The notes: generated by a model from the sequence alone, not told the origin. A stretch of DNA of 64,000 nt from Chachezhania antarctica (GCF_003646465.1 NZ_QZEX01000012.1:1-64000), one strand, 5' to 3'; counted from the first letter of the stretch, positions 1 to 8,520 are shown. Translations and numbers: made by a program.

Positions 1-74
1 CGACGCGGGCGGCCACCAAAAACAAAAAACGGAGCTGCAGATCTCTGACGCCGGCTGATCACCGGGACCAAGCA

Positions 75-130
75 AGTGGGGAATTTTACTTCGGCACTTC
101 TGGGGAAAATTCAAACGGCGTTGACACCAG
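75..130. mobile_element. Possible IS21-type element end (remnant)
   Basis: Two similar blocks, TGGGGAATTTTAC and TGGGGAAAATTC, lie about 20 bases apart and run into a sequence ending TTGACAC. Read on the minus strand the outer edge begins TGTCAACG, which resembles the TG-starting, internally repeated ends of IS21-family elements as I remember them. No istA or istB reading frame is present in the window, so the call rests on these repeats only. The rest of bases 1-204 shows nothing I can identify. Confidence 0.25.
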
Positions 131-204
131 CTTCTCATCTTCGCTCCACCGCCGGCGCCGTTCGACACCCAGAACCTCGCCCAGCATGGCTCCTCCGAAT
201 AAGA

Positions 205-240
205 CACGTCGTTAAGCACGTCGTTATGCACGTGTCTTAG
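205..240. repeat. Three tandem 12-bp repeats
   Basis: Three head-to-tail units read CACGTCGTTAAG, CACGTCGTTATG and CACGTGTCTTAG. Units 1 and 2 differ by one base; unit 3 is more diverged and makes the array edges an inverted repeat (TAAGACACGT against ACGTGTCTTA). The array lies where the truncated IS5-family sequence ends, so it may mark a recombination junction. It is far too short to be a CRISPR. Confidence 0.6.
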
Positions 241-542
241 CTCGGAACCCCGCCGTCAGGCAGGCGGCTCCAATCGGTCGGTTACTTTGTTCGAGCAATT
301 CGGGCAACATGGGCGCATCGCCGATATTACTGCCGGTGATCTCGACAGCCCGGACCTCCAGTGTTTCCGCATCAATCCCGAGGTGGATCTTACGCCAGAT
401 GCGCCGCTTCGGGCCGCCATGCTTGCGCGCGTTCCACTCGCCTTCGCCCTCCGACTTGATGCCGGTGCTGTCGATGAGAAGGTTCAGCGGTCCCGTAGAG
501 CCGCGATACGGCAGGCGCACGTTCAACGTCTTCTGGCGGCGG
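224..542 (-). pseudogene. IS5-family transposase, C-terminal-side fragment
   Basis: The frame contains the motif LLIDSTGIK (first catalytic Asp of the DDE transposase) followed by GEWNARKHGG and WRKIHLGID, typical of the IS903-like group of IS5 transposases. It continues the fragment at 1968-2266: joining the two at the shared 9-bp sequence restores SRRQKTLNVRLPYRG. Recognisable similarity stops after MLPELLEQ near base 290, so the C-terminal part with the remaining catalytic residues is missing. It is a dead remnant, broken by the IS256 insertion and truncated at its far end. Confidence 0.85.
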
Positions 543-1967
543 ATAGTGTCCCGGGAAATGGTGTAACTTTGCTCTTCGGCCTTGGCTTGGCCGCAGTTAC
601 AGGGCGGCGATCTTCGCCGGGTCCATGGGGTCAGTGTCGCAAATGGCGGCGACGGTTTCCAGTGTCATGTAGCGCCGCGTGATCGCCCACTCATCGTTTT
701 GCTCCAGCATCAGCGCTCCGACCAGACGCGTCACCGCGGCCTCGTTCGGAAAGATTCCGACGACGTTGGTCCGGCGCTTGATCTCTTTATTCAAGCGCTC
801 AAGCGGATTCGTCGAATGGATTTTCGGCCAATGATCCTTGGGGAAGCCCTTGTAGGCCAGGACGTCCTCTTCGGCACGGCGCATCAACTCGGCGAGCTTT
901 GGATGGCGTGGTTCGAACGCGTCGTTCAGCTTGGTCCAGTGGTCTTTCGAGGCCGCGAGCGTGTCCTGGTCGAAGGCGGTCCGGAGCGCCGCGGTGACGA
1001 TCGGGCGGTCCTTCTTGCCGACGCAGGCTAGCGCATTGCGCATGAAATGCACGCGACAGCGCTGGACGGTCGCGCCGAGCACCTTGGCGGCTGCAGCCTT
1101 CAGGCCCTTGTGATCGTCGGCGATGATCAGACGGTTGCCGCGCAGGCCGCGATCCGCGAGAGAGCGCAGGAACTCGTCCCAAAAGACCTCCGCCTCGCTG
1201 GGCTGGACGGCGATGCCCAAGACCTCGCGGCGGCCGTCCAGGTTGACCGCCACGGCCACTATGGCCGCGACACTGACGATCCGGCCGCCGCGGCGCACCT
1301 TGATGTAGGTAGCGTCGAGCCACAGGTAGGGCCATTCGCCTTCCAGCGGGCGGTTCAGGAACGCGTCGACCCGTTCGTCGATCTCGCCGCAGAGCCGCGA
1401 GACCTGGCTTTTCGACACGCCGGTCATGCCCATCGCCCTGACGAGGTCGTCCACCGAGCGGGTCGACAGGCCTTGGACATAGGCCTCCTGAATGACCGCC
1501 GTCATCGCCTTCTCCGCTGCCCGGCGCGGCTCCAGGAACTCGGGAAAATAGCGGCCCTTGCGCAGCTTCGGGATCTTCACATCGACCCGGCCTGCACGCG
1601 TCTCCCAGGCCCGGGACCGGTATCCGTTCCGGCGGTTCACACGGTCGTCGCTGCGTTCGTGCGCGCCGGCGCCGCAGAGCTGGTCGACATCCAGCGCCAT
1701 GAGCCGGTCGGCAACAAACCCGAGCATCTCGGCCAGCAGGTGGGTGTCGGACGTCTCCGACAAAAGCGCGCGCAAGGCTGCGGTCTCTGATAGGCTGTCT
1801 TTGGTCACGGTTGATCTCCTCGGTCATGGGTCAGGTCGGCAAACCGAACCTTAGCCGAAGAACAACCGTGGCCGCCAAGCGACCCACGCGGGCCTCGCTT
1901 CGCTACGCGAAGGCTCCGCTCAGCCCGCGCTACCGGCGGGAATTACACCAACCGTTGGGACACTGCT
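543..1967 (-). mobile_element. IS256-family insertion sequence
   Basis: A 1425-bp element carrying one full-length Mutator/IS256 transposase. Its imperfect terminal repeats share AGTGTCCC then, after 7 variable bases, GGTGTAA. It is flanked by identical 9-bp copies of TGGCGGCGG at 534-542 and 1968-1976, as expected for target duplication in this family. Removing the element and one copy re-joins the IS5-family transposase frame, which shows both the borders and the order of events (IS5 first, IS256 later). Confidence 0.9.
597..1808 (-). CDS. IS256-family (Mutator-type) transposase
   Basis: A 403-residue transposase for cut-and-paste or circle-intermediate movement of the surrounding element. 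Visible DDE features are LWLDATYIKV (first Asp, about residue 165), IIADDHKGLK (second Asp) and LERLNKEIKRR (Glu), with the CRVHFMRN block between them as in the family. The start is GTG, 8 bases after a GAGGAG ribosome-binding site. Length is normal (about 400) and no frameshift is visible, so it may be active. Confidence 0.92.
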   Translation of the reverse strand: MTKDSLSETAALRALLSETSDTHLLAEMLGFVADRLMALDVDQLCGAGAHERSDDRVNRRNGYRSRAWETRAGRVDVKIPKLRKGRYFPEFLEPRRAAEKAMTAVIQEAYVQGLSTRSVDDLVRAMGMTGVSKSQVSRLCGEIDERVDAFLNRPLEGEWPYLWLDATYIKVRRGGRIVSVAAIVAVAVNLDGRREVLGIAVQPSEAEVFWDEFLRSLADRGLRGNRLIIADDHKGLKAAAAKVLGATVQRCRVHFMRNALACVGKKDRPIVTAALRTAFDQDTLAASKDHWTKLNDAFEPRHPKLAELMRRAEEDVLAYKGFPKDHWPKIHSTNPLERLNKEIKRRTNVVGIFPNEAAVTRLVGALMLEQNDEWAITRRYMTLETVAAICDTDPMDPAKIAAL

Positions 1968-2266
1968 TGGCGGCGGCTCAGTGTGCTGAAATCCGGCACC
2001 GTCCAGTCCAGACCGACCAGACGCAGGAGACTTTCCACGAACCCGGTCGTTTGACGCAACGGAAGACCAAATAGAACTTTCAGGGTCAGCCAGGTCTGGA
2101 TCGCGGCGTCGCTGAAACTCTGCTGTCGGCCGCGCCTGCCGCTTGGCGGGGGTGTCCAGGTCATCTCGGGATCAAACCAGATCGTCAGTGATCCACGCTG
2201 CTTCAGCGTGCTTTTGTAAGCCGACCAGTTCGTGGTCTTGTATCTTGTCGGTGCCCAGCTGCTCAA
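1968..2266 (-). pseudogene. IS5-family transposase, N-terminal fragment
   Basis: The N-terminal third of an IS903-like transposase: YKTTNWSAY, SGRRGRQQSFSDAAIQTWL and GLPLRQTTGFVESLLRLVG are all family hallmarks. The frame runs to DFSTLSRRQ and then into the IS256 end, where it meets a stop. The 9-bp target copy at 1968-1976 is shared with the other fragment at 534-542. The fragment is non-functional. Confidence 0.88.
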
Positions 2267-2311
2267 GACCTCCAGCTATCACACTGGATTCACAACATGA
2301 ATCCCCTCACC

Positions 2312-2329
2312 CGATTTGTGCAACAAAGC
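2312..2329 (-). repeat. Terminal inverted repeat of the IS5-family element
   Basis: On the minus strand this reads GGCTTTGTTGCACAAATC, the well-known end sequence of IS903-type IS5-family elements. It sits 46 bases upstream of the transposase start. It fixes the outer border of the element at base 2329, directly against the broken Dabb gene. The partner end was lost on the left. Confidence 0.85.
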
Positions 2330-2473
2330 CCCTTCGCATTTGCCAGTCTTGCGGTTCAAAGCAATCTCAAGGTGACTGGCATGGGGAATTTGGGTCAGAA
2401 TCTGCAGAACCTTTCGGTCGTCTGTTATTGAGTGGTCGTTCGGGACGGTGAAGAATACGAAATGGCGGATCAT
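2330..2473 (-). pseudogene. Dabb-domain (stress-responsive A/B barrel) gene, truncated by IS5-type insertion
   Basis: The frame begins MIRHFVFFTVPND and continues through QILTQIPHASHLEIALNRKTG before running into the IS end. It closely matches the intact 105-residue Dabb protein at 36007-36324 (same opening, same HLEIALNRKT block), so about 48 of 105 residues remain. An upstream in-frame ATG at 2512 exists, but the internal Met matches the start of the intact copy. Bases 2474-2620 contain nothing else I recognise. Confidence 0.8.
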
Positions 2474-2620
2474 CAAGAATATTCCGGTTGGTGGGACGGA
2501 TCGCGAAGCCACAGGGGCTTGTGGAGATCCTGTTCTTGATCGAAGCCGTCACTTGGTTCAAGCGCTGTCACGGACGGGGCCCACCAAAGCCATGATCGGC
2601 ACACTCCCTTTGTCATCGGG

Positions 2621-3457
2621 TCAGGAATTGCCCTCCGCTGCCGCCACCGCAGCGAGGTAGGCTCGTAACACCGCAAGGCTTTCCGGCTCGTCCAGAAATG
2701 GCATGTGCGCCCGGTCGGGTACTTCGGTTCGGATCAGGTCTGGCCGCCGCAGCGCCATCTCCTCGACAATGCGGGTGGATAGGATGTCCGAATTTTCCCC
2801 ACGGATCACCGCCACCGGCCGCCCGGCAAGCGCGTCGAATCCGTGCCACATGTTCGGCGCCCGGTCTAGCGTGGCCATGAAAGCGTCGCGCAGGGCAGGG
2901 TCGTAGGTAATACGCAACCCGTCCGGCGTTTCGGCGAAATGGTGCTGCACCTCTTCGCACCACCGCGCATCGGGCACGCCGTAAAACCCCGGATGATGCG
3001 TGGACATTGCCGCAATGCGCGCGTCAATATTGCGTTCTTTGGGCTGGAGCCCGACATAGGTGGTGATCCGCATCCGCCCGTCCGGCTCCATTTCGGGGCC
3101 GATATCATTCAGACACAGGCCCAGGACGCGCTCCGGGACATGCGCGGCCAGCGCCATGGTCACCATGCCGCCGCGCGATGTACCCAGAAATGGCGCGGCC
3201 TCGATCCCTAGGTGATCGAGCAGGTTCAGGACATCCTCACCTTCGCGGGGCACGGTGTAAGTCTCCGCGCCGGTTTGTTCGGAGAGGCCGCGCCCGCGTG
3301 CGTCGAGGGCAACCAGTCTGTGGTCCGGAAAAAGCGGACGCAACAGTTCGAAATCGCTCCCGTTCCGGGTCAGGCCGTGCAGGCAAACCAGGATCGGCCC
3401 GTCACCGCCATCGCGATAAAACAGGCGAGCGCCGTCCGAAGCGGTAAAATGGGGCAT
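2621..3457 (-). CDS. Alpha/beta-hydrolase, aromatic catabolism arm
   Basis: A 278-residue alpha/beta-hydrolase fold enzyme. Oxyanion region CLHGLTRNG, nucleophile elbow GTSRGG (Ser94), acid Asp224 in ENSDIL and base His251 in DRAHMPF form a complete triad. The chosen start (MPHFTASDG) follows an AGGAAAG site lying in the end of the tautomerase gene; an in-frame start 22 codons upstream would overlap that gene and has an unrelated N-terminus. It is the last gene of the minus-strand operon, 7 bases after the tautomerase. The context suggests hydrolysis of a ring-fission product, lactone or ester. It is clearly different from the second hydrolase at 11175, so the two probably act on different intermediates. 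Confidence 0.85.
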   Translation of the reverse strand: MPHFTASDGARLFYRDGGDGPILVCLHGLTRNGSDFELLRPLFPDHRLVALDARGRGLSEQTGAETYTVPREGEDVLNLLDHLGIEAAPFLGTSRGGMVTMALAAHVPERVLGLCLNDIGPEMEPDGRMRITTYVGLQPKERNIDARIAAMSTHHPGFYGVPDARWCEEVQHHFAETPDGLRITYDPALRDAFMATLDRAPNMWHGFDALAGRPVAVIRGENSDILSTRIVEEMALRRPDLIRTEVPDRAHMPFLDEPESLAVLRAYLAAVAAAEGNS

Positions 3458-3464
3458 GGTCGAA

Positions 3465-3680
3465 CTACTTCTTTCCTGGTGGGTTTCCGGCGGCGCGGCT
3501 GTCGGCGATGGAGACGCCCGCAACCGAAAAGTGATTTGTCGGGATCTCTTTCAGGATCACGCGAATGCGCTCCGGCTCGGCATCCATGGACCGCGCCAGG
3601 GCGTCGGTGACCTCGCGCATGATCGCGCGCTTCTGGTCGTCGCTTCGACCCTCGAAGATCAGGATTTCTGCTATCGGCAT
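3465..3680 (-). CDS. 4-oxalocrotonate tautomerase family protein
   Basis: A 71-residue small tautomerase. After Met removal the N-terminal Pro (MPIAEILIFEGR) would be the catalytic base, with Arg12 in the family position and a second Arg near residue 39 (ERIRVILKEIP). Members isomerise 2-hydroxymuconate-type enols to the conjugated keto forms as small cytoplasmic oligomers. It lies between the decarboxylase and the hydrolase in one operon, matching the usual tautomerase-decarboxylase partnership. At 71 residues it is slightly longer than the classic 62-residue enzymes, with a basic tail. Confidence 0.85.
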   Translation of the reverse strand: MPIAEILIFEGRSDDQKRAIMREVTDALARSMDAEPERIRVILKEIPTNHFSVAGVSIADSRAAGNPPGKK

Positions 3681-3704
3681 TGGGTTCTCTCCTTCACGTG
3701 TGGC

Positions 3705-4490
3705 TCAGGTTTCAAGCGTTGGTGACGGGCTGAGGCGAAGCTCGATCCGGCCGAGCGGGCCAAATTCGGCACTGACAACGGCACCCGCAGACAGCGAAAT
3801 GGCGGCGGTGGCGGCCCCGGCCAAGACCACGTCGCCTGCCGATGTGCTGATACCACGCGCGCAGGCGAGGCGCCCGGCCGCCGCCAACGCGTTGAGGGGA
3901 TGCCCGAGAATTGCGGCGCTTGAGCCAGTCTCTTCCGGCCCGTCCGACATGGCAATCGAGATGGCGATATCGCTAATCTCGGTTTCAGGCGGGAACCTGC
4001 GGCCAAGAACATAGCCGGCAGAGGACGCATTGTCGGCGATCACATCGCCAAGGTCGAAACGGAATCCGTCGTAGCGGGAATCGATGATCTCCAGCGCTGG
4101 GGCCACCGCCTCGACGCAGGCCAGAGCTTCCTGCGGTGTCGGATCCGGCGGCAGTGGGCTGCGCAGCACAAATGCAATTTCGGGTTCGACACGGGGATGA
4201 ATCAGCGGGCCGAGGTCCAAACTGTCGCCTTCGTCATGGTGCATCGCGTCGGTGAGTTGACCGAGGATGACCTCGTTCACGCCAACCTGTTTCATCTTCG
4301 CTTCGCTGGTGAGGCCGAGTTTCACCCCAGCCAGTCGTTCGCCCCGCGCCAGTCGATGCGCAACCACAATCGCCTGGATGGCATAGGCGTCCTCGACGGA
4401 CAGAGCCTTGTCCGGAGGGAGTTGCGGCACGGGCCGGGTTGCGAAAGCGGCATTATCGAGAAGGGCCGCGCGGTCCTGGAGGCTGGTCAT
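3705..4490 (-). CDS. 4-oxalocrotonate decarboxylase (2-keto-4-pentenoate hydratase superfamily)
   Basis: A 261-residue enzyme of the hydratase/decarboxylase superfamily. The motifs GLTSEAKMKQVGV, HPRVEPEIAFV and IDSRYDGFRFDLGDV, with IADNASS, fit 4-oxalocrotonate decarboxylases better than vinylpyruvate hydratases; the Glu-x-Glu of EPEIAF would hold the divalent metal. The product would be 2-hydroxypenta-2,4-dienoate, the substrate of the hydratase encoded at 12664. It lies upstream of the tautomerase in the same operon. No 2-hydroxymuconic semialdehyde dehydrogenase, needed to make its normal substrate, is present in the window. Confidence 0.85.
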   Translation of the reverse strand: MTSLQDRAALLDNAAFATRPVPQLPPDKALSVEDAYAIQAIVVAHRLARGERLAGVKLGLTSEAKMKQVGVNEVILGQLTDAMHHDEGDSLDLGPLIHPRVEPEIAFVLRSPLPPDPTPQEALACVEAVAPALEIIDSRYDGFRFDLGDVIADNASSAGYVLGRRFPPETEISDIAISIAMSDGPEETGSSAAILGHPLNALAAAGRLACARGISTSAGDVVLAGAATAAISLSAGAVVSAEFGPLGRIELRLSPSPTLET

Positions 4491-4557
4491 GGGGTAGGCT
4501 CCGTTCGAATATCTGATGTGACTGGATGACCCCAGCCGACGAAGGCGGTCCGGACGA

Positions 4558-6462
4558 TCAACTCAACACCCCGCCAAGCCAAAGCGAGATCGCGGGAAAG
4601 GCGATAAGCAGCACCATGCGCAACAAATCAGCGGCCAGAAACGGCAATACCCCACCAAAGATGGTGGAAAGCCGGACGCGATTGCCCACGACTGCCTTCA
4701 TCACGAACACGTTCATTCCAATCGGGGGGGTTATCATGCCGATTTCGACAAGTGTCAGCGTGACGATGCCCCACCAGATCGGATCGAAACCCATTGACAG
4801 GATGATGGGCAACACAAAGGGCACGGTGATGACCACGGCGGCCACTGTGTCGAAGATGCTTCCAAGCACCAGGTACATGATGGCCAGCAAGGTCAGAACC
4901 GCCCAGGCGGGCAGGGTATCCGGGTTGATCACGGCCTCCAAAGCCTGAGCCATACCCGCAAAGTTCAGATGACTACCGAAGATATTGGCGCCGATGATCA
5001 ATAGATAAAGTCCGGCGCTGGTGCCCGCAGCATCCCGCAAGGCTTCGAACAGGCCGCTGACAGAGGCGCGGCCCGACATGAGCCAAGCCACGAAGGAGAA
5101 ACCGGCTCCGACCGCAGCGGCCTCCTGCACGGTGAAGACGCCGCCATAAAGCCCCCCCAGCACAGCCAGGAACAGGGTGATCGGGCGCCAGGCGATGCGC
5201 AGCGCGTAGACCGGGGCGAAAGTTTCGGAACTGTCGGGGACCGGCGCCGCATCGGGACGCAGCCGGACCTGGATAAGGACAGACGCGACGTAGAGCGCCA
5301 GGGCCAGCATCCCCGGAACAATCGCTGCCGTAAACGCCTTGGCGATCGAAATTTCGGAAATGACGCAGTAGATGATCAGGACCACTGAGGGCGGAATAAG
5401 CGCGCCCAGTGTGCCGCCGGCGGCGATGCTGCCAGTCGAGAGCCCCGGCGCATAGCCGCGTGATTGCATCTCGCGAAAAGCGACACCGCCAAGCGTGGCG
5501 GTGGTGGCCACCGACGAGCCGCTGATGGCACCGAAACCAGCGCAGCCCATGACAGCGGCGAGTGCATGGCCGCCGCGCAGGCGACCAAAAACCGCCGTCG
5601 CAGCGGTGAAGATGTCATCGGCAAAACCTGCCGCGACCGCGAGGTTTCCCATCATCAGGAACAACGGCACCGCAGCCAGATCGACGCTGGACAGGCTTCC
5701 GGTCAGGTTATTTGTGCCGATGAGCAGGGCCGGGCGAAACCCCATCTGAAGCAAGACAGCGCCAAGCCCGGCAATCGCCAATGCCACGCCAATCGGGACA
5801 TGCGCCAGCGCCAGGAGGTAAAGAATAGCGAAGGAGGCCAGGACCTTTGGCCCCGCCCCAAGCGTCGGTGCGAAATACGCCGTGCTCAGCATCACCGCGA
5901 AAGCGGCGGCGACCATGAGCGTGGGCGGAACCACATCGCGCAGCCGTTTGCCCGGATTCCGAAGATAGGAGGCAAGTTCCGAGACGAAGACCGCAAGCTG
6001 TGCCAGCGCCGCGAGCCCGATCATAACAGCGGCCGCACCCCAGAACGGGGCCTTGGGCAGCCCCGTAACCAGCGTCGTCTCGCCATGTGACGCTTTCCCG
6101 ATGGCGTATCGGATAAGAAACCATGCAAAAAGGCAGGACACGAACAAGCCGAGGCCCGCCGCGATCAGGCGCGGAGCGGCCTCACGACCTGTGATCTGGG
6201 CCAGTATACCCATTGCAACGTGCGATTGTCGCGTGTTCGTCCAGACCAGAGCCAGCGCCATAACAACCGCAAAGCAAAGTTCTGCAACTTCATACAATCC
6301 GAGGATTGGTGCCGAAATGCTCCAGCGCAGCAGGACATCCAGGGTGAAGGCGAGCGACAACCCGAGCAGCATGAGGCCCGCCGCGTTGGCCAGCTGGCGG
6401 GCCGCGAACTCGCGCAGCCCACCCCCAGCCACCTCGGTAACGTTGGCTGTGGCGGCAGACAT
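4558..6462 (-). CDS. TRAP transporter, fused small and large membrane subunits (DctQ-DctM)
   Basis: A 634-residue membrane protein: residues 1 to about 175 form the four-helix DctQ-like small subunit (GLYEVAELCFAVVMALALVW), and the rest is the large DctM ion-coupled permease with many helices (AISGSSVATTATLGGVAF, GTLGALIPPSVVLIIY, EIGMITPPIGMNVFV). Fused Q-M proteins are common in marine alphaproteobacteria. With the DctP protein encoded 14 bases upstream it forms a complete Na+-driven importer for a carboxylate, here presumably an aromatic or phenylpropanoid acid fed to the adjacent pathway. Confidence 0.92.
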   Translation of the reverse strand: MSAATANVTEVAGGGLREFAARQLANAAGLMLLGLSLAFTLDVLLRWSISAPILGLYEVAELCFAVVMALALVWTNTRQSHVAMGILAQITGREAAPRLIAAGLGLFVSCLFAWFLIRYAIGKASHGETTLVTGLPKAPFWGAAAVMIGLAALAQLAVFVSELASYLRNPGKRLRDVVPPTLMVAAAFAVMLSTAYFAPTLGAGPKVLASFAILYLLALAHVPIGVALAIAGLGAVLLQMGFRPALLIGTNNLTGSLSSVDLAAVPLFLMMGNLAVAAGFADDIFTAATAVFGRLRGGHALAAVMGCAGFGAISGSSVATTATLGGVAFREMQSRGYAPGLSTGSIAAGGTLGALIPPSVVLIIYCVISEISIAKAFTAAIVPGMLALALYVASVLIQVRLRPDAAPVPDSSETFAPVYALRIAWRPITLFLAVLGGLYGGVFTVQEAAAVGAGFSFVAWLMSGRASVSGLFEALRDAAGTSAGLYLLIIGANIFGSHLNFAGMAQALEAVINPDTLPAWAVLTLLAIMYLVLGSIFDTVAAVVITVPFVLPIILSMGFDPIWWGIVTLTLVEIGMITPPIGMNVFVMKAVVGNRVRLSTIFGGVLPFLAADLLRMVLLIAFPAISLWLGGVLS

Positions 6463-6476
6463 CCGCTTCCCCTGCG

Positions 6477-7502
6477 TTACTGACTCTCGCGCCAGGCTTT
6501 GATTTCAGCGCGGTATGCGTCCAGCACAGTCGCCCCGTTGGGCGTGGCCTCGACCCACTCCGCGATCACCTTGTCGGCGGCCGCTGACCATTTGGCCATT
6601 TCCGCTTCGCTCGGGACGATGATGTGATGGCCTGGCGTTGATTCCACCACGGCCCGGACACGATTACTCTCGTCCTCAAGACCCGGGCCCCAGAATGCGG
6701 CGAAGGCGGACGGCGGGTTGTCGTCGAAGACCTTTTGGATATCCGGCGGCAAGCGATCGTAGGTATTCTGGTTCATGACGATATACATCGGCGTCGTACC
6801 GAGCGGGATGTCGACATGGCCGAGCGTGACGTCGAGCAGCGAAAACCCTTCGACAGCAAACCAGTCGGCAGCGGCCGCATCGACCACATTCTTGGACAGC
6901 GCTTCAGCGATGGCCGGAGCCGGCAGTCCGACCGGAGTGGCGCCAACGGCGGTGATCATGGCCGAGAGAACGCTGCCCGCAGCGCGCACCTTGGCGCCCT
7001 TGAAATCGTCCAACCCGGTGATCTCGCCGGAATGGTGCAAACGCGCAATATCAGCGGTACCGATGCCAACCACCTTCACGGACTCAAATCCCTCGATGAG
7101 GCCGTCCTCATAGAGGGCTGCAAGGGCTGCGGATGTCTCGGAAGAGCCGCTGGCAAGAAGTGGCAGCTCTGTGACGCCCGCCGACTTAAACCGACCGGAG
7201 TTATAAGATGTAATGCTCCAGCCAAGATCAATCAGGCCCGCCTCGACGGAATCGAACACTTCGTTTGGAGCGGCAGCCGAGCCACCGGTGAGGAATTCCA
7301 CCTTGAGCTTGCCGCCCGATTCCTCTTCCAGCTTCTTGAACCAGGGCTCGAAGAGACCGGTATTCAGGAAGTTTGTTGGGCCGGTAAAACTCGCGAAACG
7401 GAGCGTAACTTCCTGCGCGTTGGCCGTAGAAACAATGGTGGTCGACAGAGCGACACCAAGGGTTAACGCCGTAAAACGACGGCAGATCGTTGAAATGGAC
7501 AT
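6477..7502 (-). CDS. TRAP transporter periplasmic binding protein (DctP family)
   Basis: A 341-residue secreted binding protein. The N-terminus has a charged start, a hydrophobic core (ALTLGVALSTTIVS) and a probable cleavage site after ANA before QEVTLRF. The body shows the DctP pattern, including DDFKGAKVRAAGSVLSAMI and VGLPAPAIAEAL. The start at 7502 follows GGGAGG at good spacing; a longer frame to 7577 would spoil the signal peptide. It is the first transporter gene of the minus operon. A candidate operator lies 144 bp upstream. The ligand cannot be read from sequence. Confidence 0.9.
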   Translation of the reverse strand: MSISTICRRFTALTLGVALSTTIVSTANAQEVTLRFASFTGPTNFLNTGLFEPWFKKLEEESGGKLKVEFLTGGSAAAPNEVFDSVEAGLIDLGWSITSYNSGRFKSAGVTELPLLASGSSETSAALAALYEDGLIEGFESVKVVGIGTADIARLHHSGEITGLDDFKGAKVRAAGSVLSAMITAVGATPVGLPAPAIAEALSKNVVDAAAADWFAVEGFSLLDVTLGHVDIPLGTTPMYIVMNQNTYDRLPPDIQKVFDDNPPSAFAAFWGPGLEDESNRVRAVVESTPGHHIIVPSEAEMAKWSAAADKVIAEWVEATPNGATVLDAYRAEIKAWRESQ

Positions 7503-7645
7503 TAAGGTCCTCCCTACCTTGTTGAGATGCCGCGGCATCCGTTCTGACGCGACAAAAGGCGGTTCGCGAGACTGCAAGTCTCCCCCTCACCGCCTCGTTA
7601 TCGCTAGAGGCACAAAGAGAAATCCTGAAGGGCAAAGTCTAAAGT

Positions 7646-7660
7646 ATTCACTTGGCGAAC
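7646..7660 (-). promoter_or_regulatory. Candidate IclR-type operator, copy 1
   Basis: On the minus strand this reads GTTCGCCAAGTGAAT, matching GTTCGCNNNGTGAAY shared with sites at 8506 and 15438. It lies between the regulator gene and the DctP gene. The half-sites GTTCGC and GTGAAC form a near-palindrome, as expected for a dimeric regulator. Confidence 0.45.
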
Positions 7661-7690
7661 ATCCTTTATTGGATGCCTCGTTTGGATGAC

Positions 7691-8494
7691 TCAATAACGC
7701 GTTTGCGCTTTCAGAGCCGCCTCGGACCGGGCAATGCACTCGCGCAGGGGTTGGAGGCAAGTCGCAGCCGCTTCAGCGGGCGACATCGCCGTGCGGAAAA
7801 AGGCGATATTGACTGCGCCGATCGATTTGCGCCCGAGTTTGACGGGCAGGGCGATGGCGCTGATGTTCTCTTCGATCAACCCGACCGATAGCGCGTAACC
7901 GCGCCGGTGGATTTCGTCAAGCCGACCATCAATGTTGCCCAGAATCGCAAGGTCCTGGCCATCGAGCGTGCCGATTCGGTGCAATATGTCCAGAGTGCGC
8001 GCCAAGTCTGAGCGACCGAGCGAACTAAGATAGGCAAGCCCCAGCGCCGAACGGAGAACGGACCGCGTCTTGCCCACCAGCCTACGGTGAACCGAAACAG
8101 GACTGTATTTGTGGCTGGACGCCTGAATCACCATCTGCCCGGAAACCAGCGTCGCAAAATCACTTGGCCAAATGACCTGCTCGGTGAGTTCGTGCAGCAT
8201 TTGCGACATGATCTGCGTCGCGACATCTTCGTACCGAACGCCATCGCTGAGTTGGTGTACCCGCTCGGTCAGCGACACCGAGCCATCCTCGGCGCGGCGC
8301 ATAAGATAACCTTTGAGTTCAAGCGTGTGGATAAGCCTATACAGCGTGGCGCGGTCGATTCCGGTGAAGGTCGCAAGTTCGCCGACCTTTGCCCACCCCA
8401 GATCACCCGCAGCCTCCAGCAGATCCAAAGCGCGCGTGACCGCACGTATCTCCTTGTAGGGGGAGGCGGTATCGGAATCGCCAGCTATTGTCAT
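7691..8494 (-). CDS. IclR-family transcriptional regulator (MhpR-like)
   Basis: A 267-residue regulator: an N-terminal winged helix-turn-helix (ALDLLEAAGDLGWAKVGEL then IDRATLYRLIHTLELKGYL) and a C-terminal IclR effector domain (ALGLAYLSSLGR, GYALSVGLIEENISAIALPV). E. coli MhpR, which activates 3-hydroxyphenylpropionate catabolism, belongs to the same family. The gene is divergent from the dioxygenase operon across 170 bp containing a candidate operator. It likely senses the aromatic substrate or a ring-fission product and controls both arms. Confidence 0.88.
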   Translation of the reverse strand: MTIAGDSDTASPYKEIRAVTRALDLLEAAGDLGWAKVGELATFTGIDRATLYRLIHTLELKGYLMRRAEDGSVSLTERVHQLSDGVRYEDVATQIMSQMLHELTEQVIWPSDFATLVSGQMVIQASSHKYSPVSVHRRLVGKTRSVLRSALGLAYLSSLGRSDLARTLDILHRIGTLDGQDLAILGNIDGRLDEIHRRGYALSVGLIEENISAIALPVKLGRKSIGAVNIAFFRTAMSPAEAAATCLQPLRECIARSEAALKAQTRY

Positions 8495-8505
8495 GACCTA
8501 CTCCC

Positions 8506-8520
8506 GTTCGCCACGTGAAC
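8506..8520. promoter_or_regulatory. Candidate IclR-type operator, copy 2, in the divergent promoter region
   Basis: GTTCGCCACGTGAAC, 12 bases upstream of the regulator start within the 170-bp divergent region (8495-8664). It differs from copy 1 at two positions. A weaker TTCGGCGAA palindrome at 8600-8608 may be an additional site. No convincing sigma-70 hexamers were found next to either. Confidence 0.5.

Noticed and set aside
205-240. CRISPR-like short array
   Set aside because: Three contiguous 12-bp units without spacers and no cas genes.
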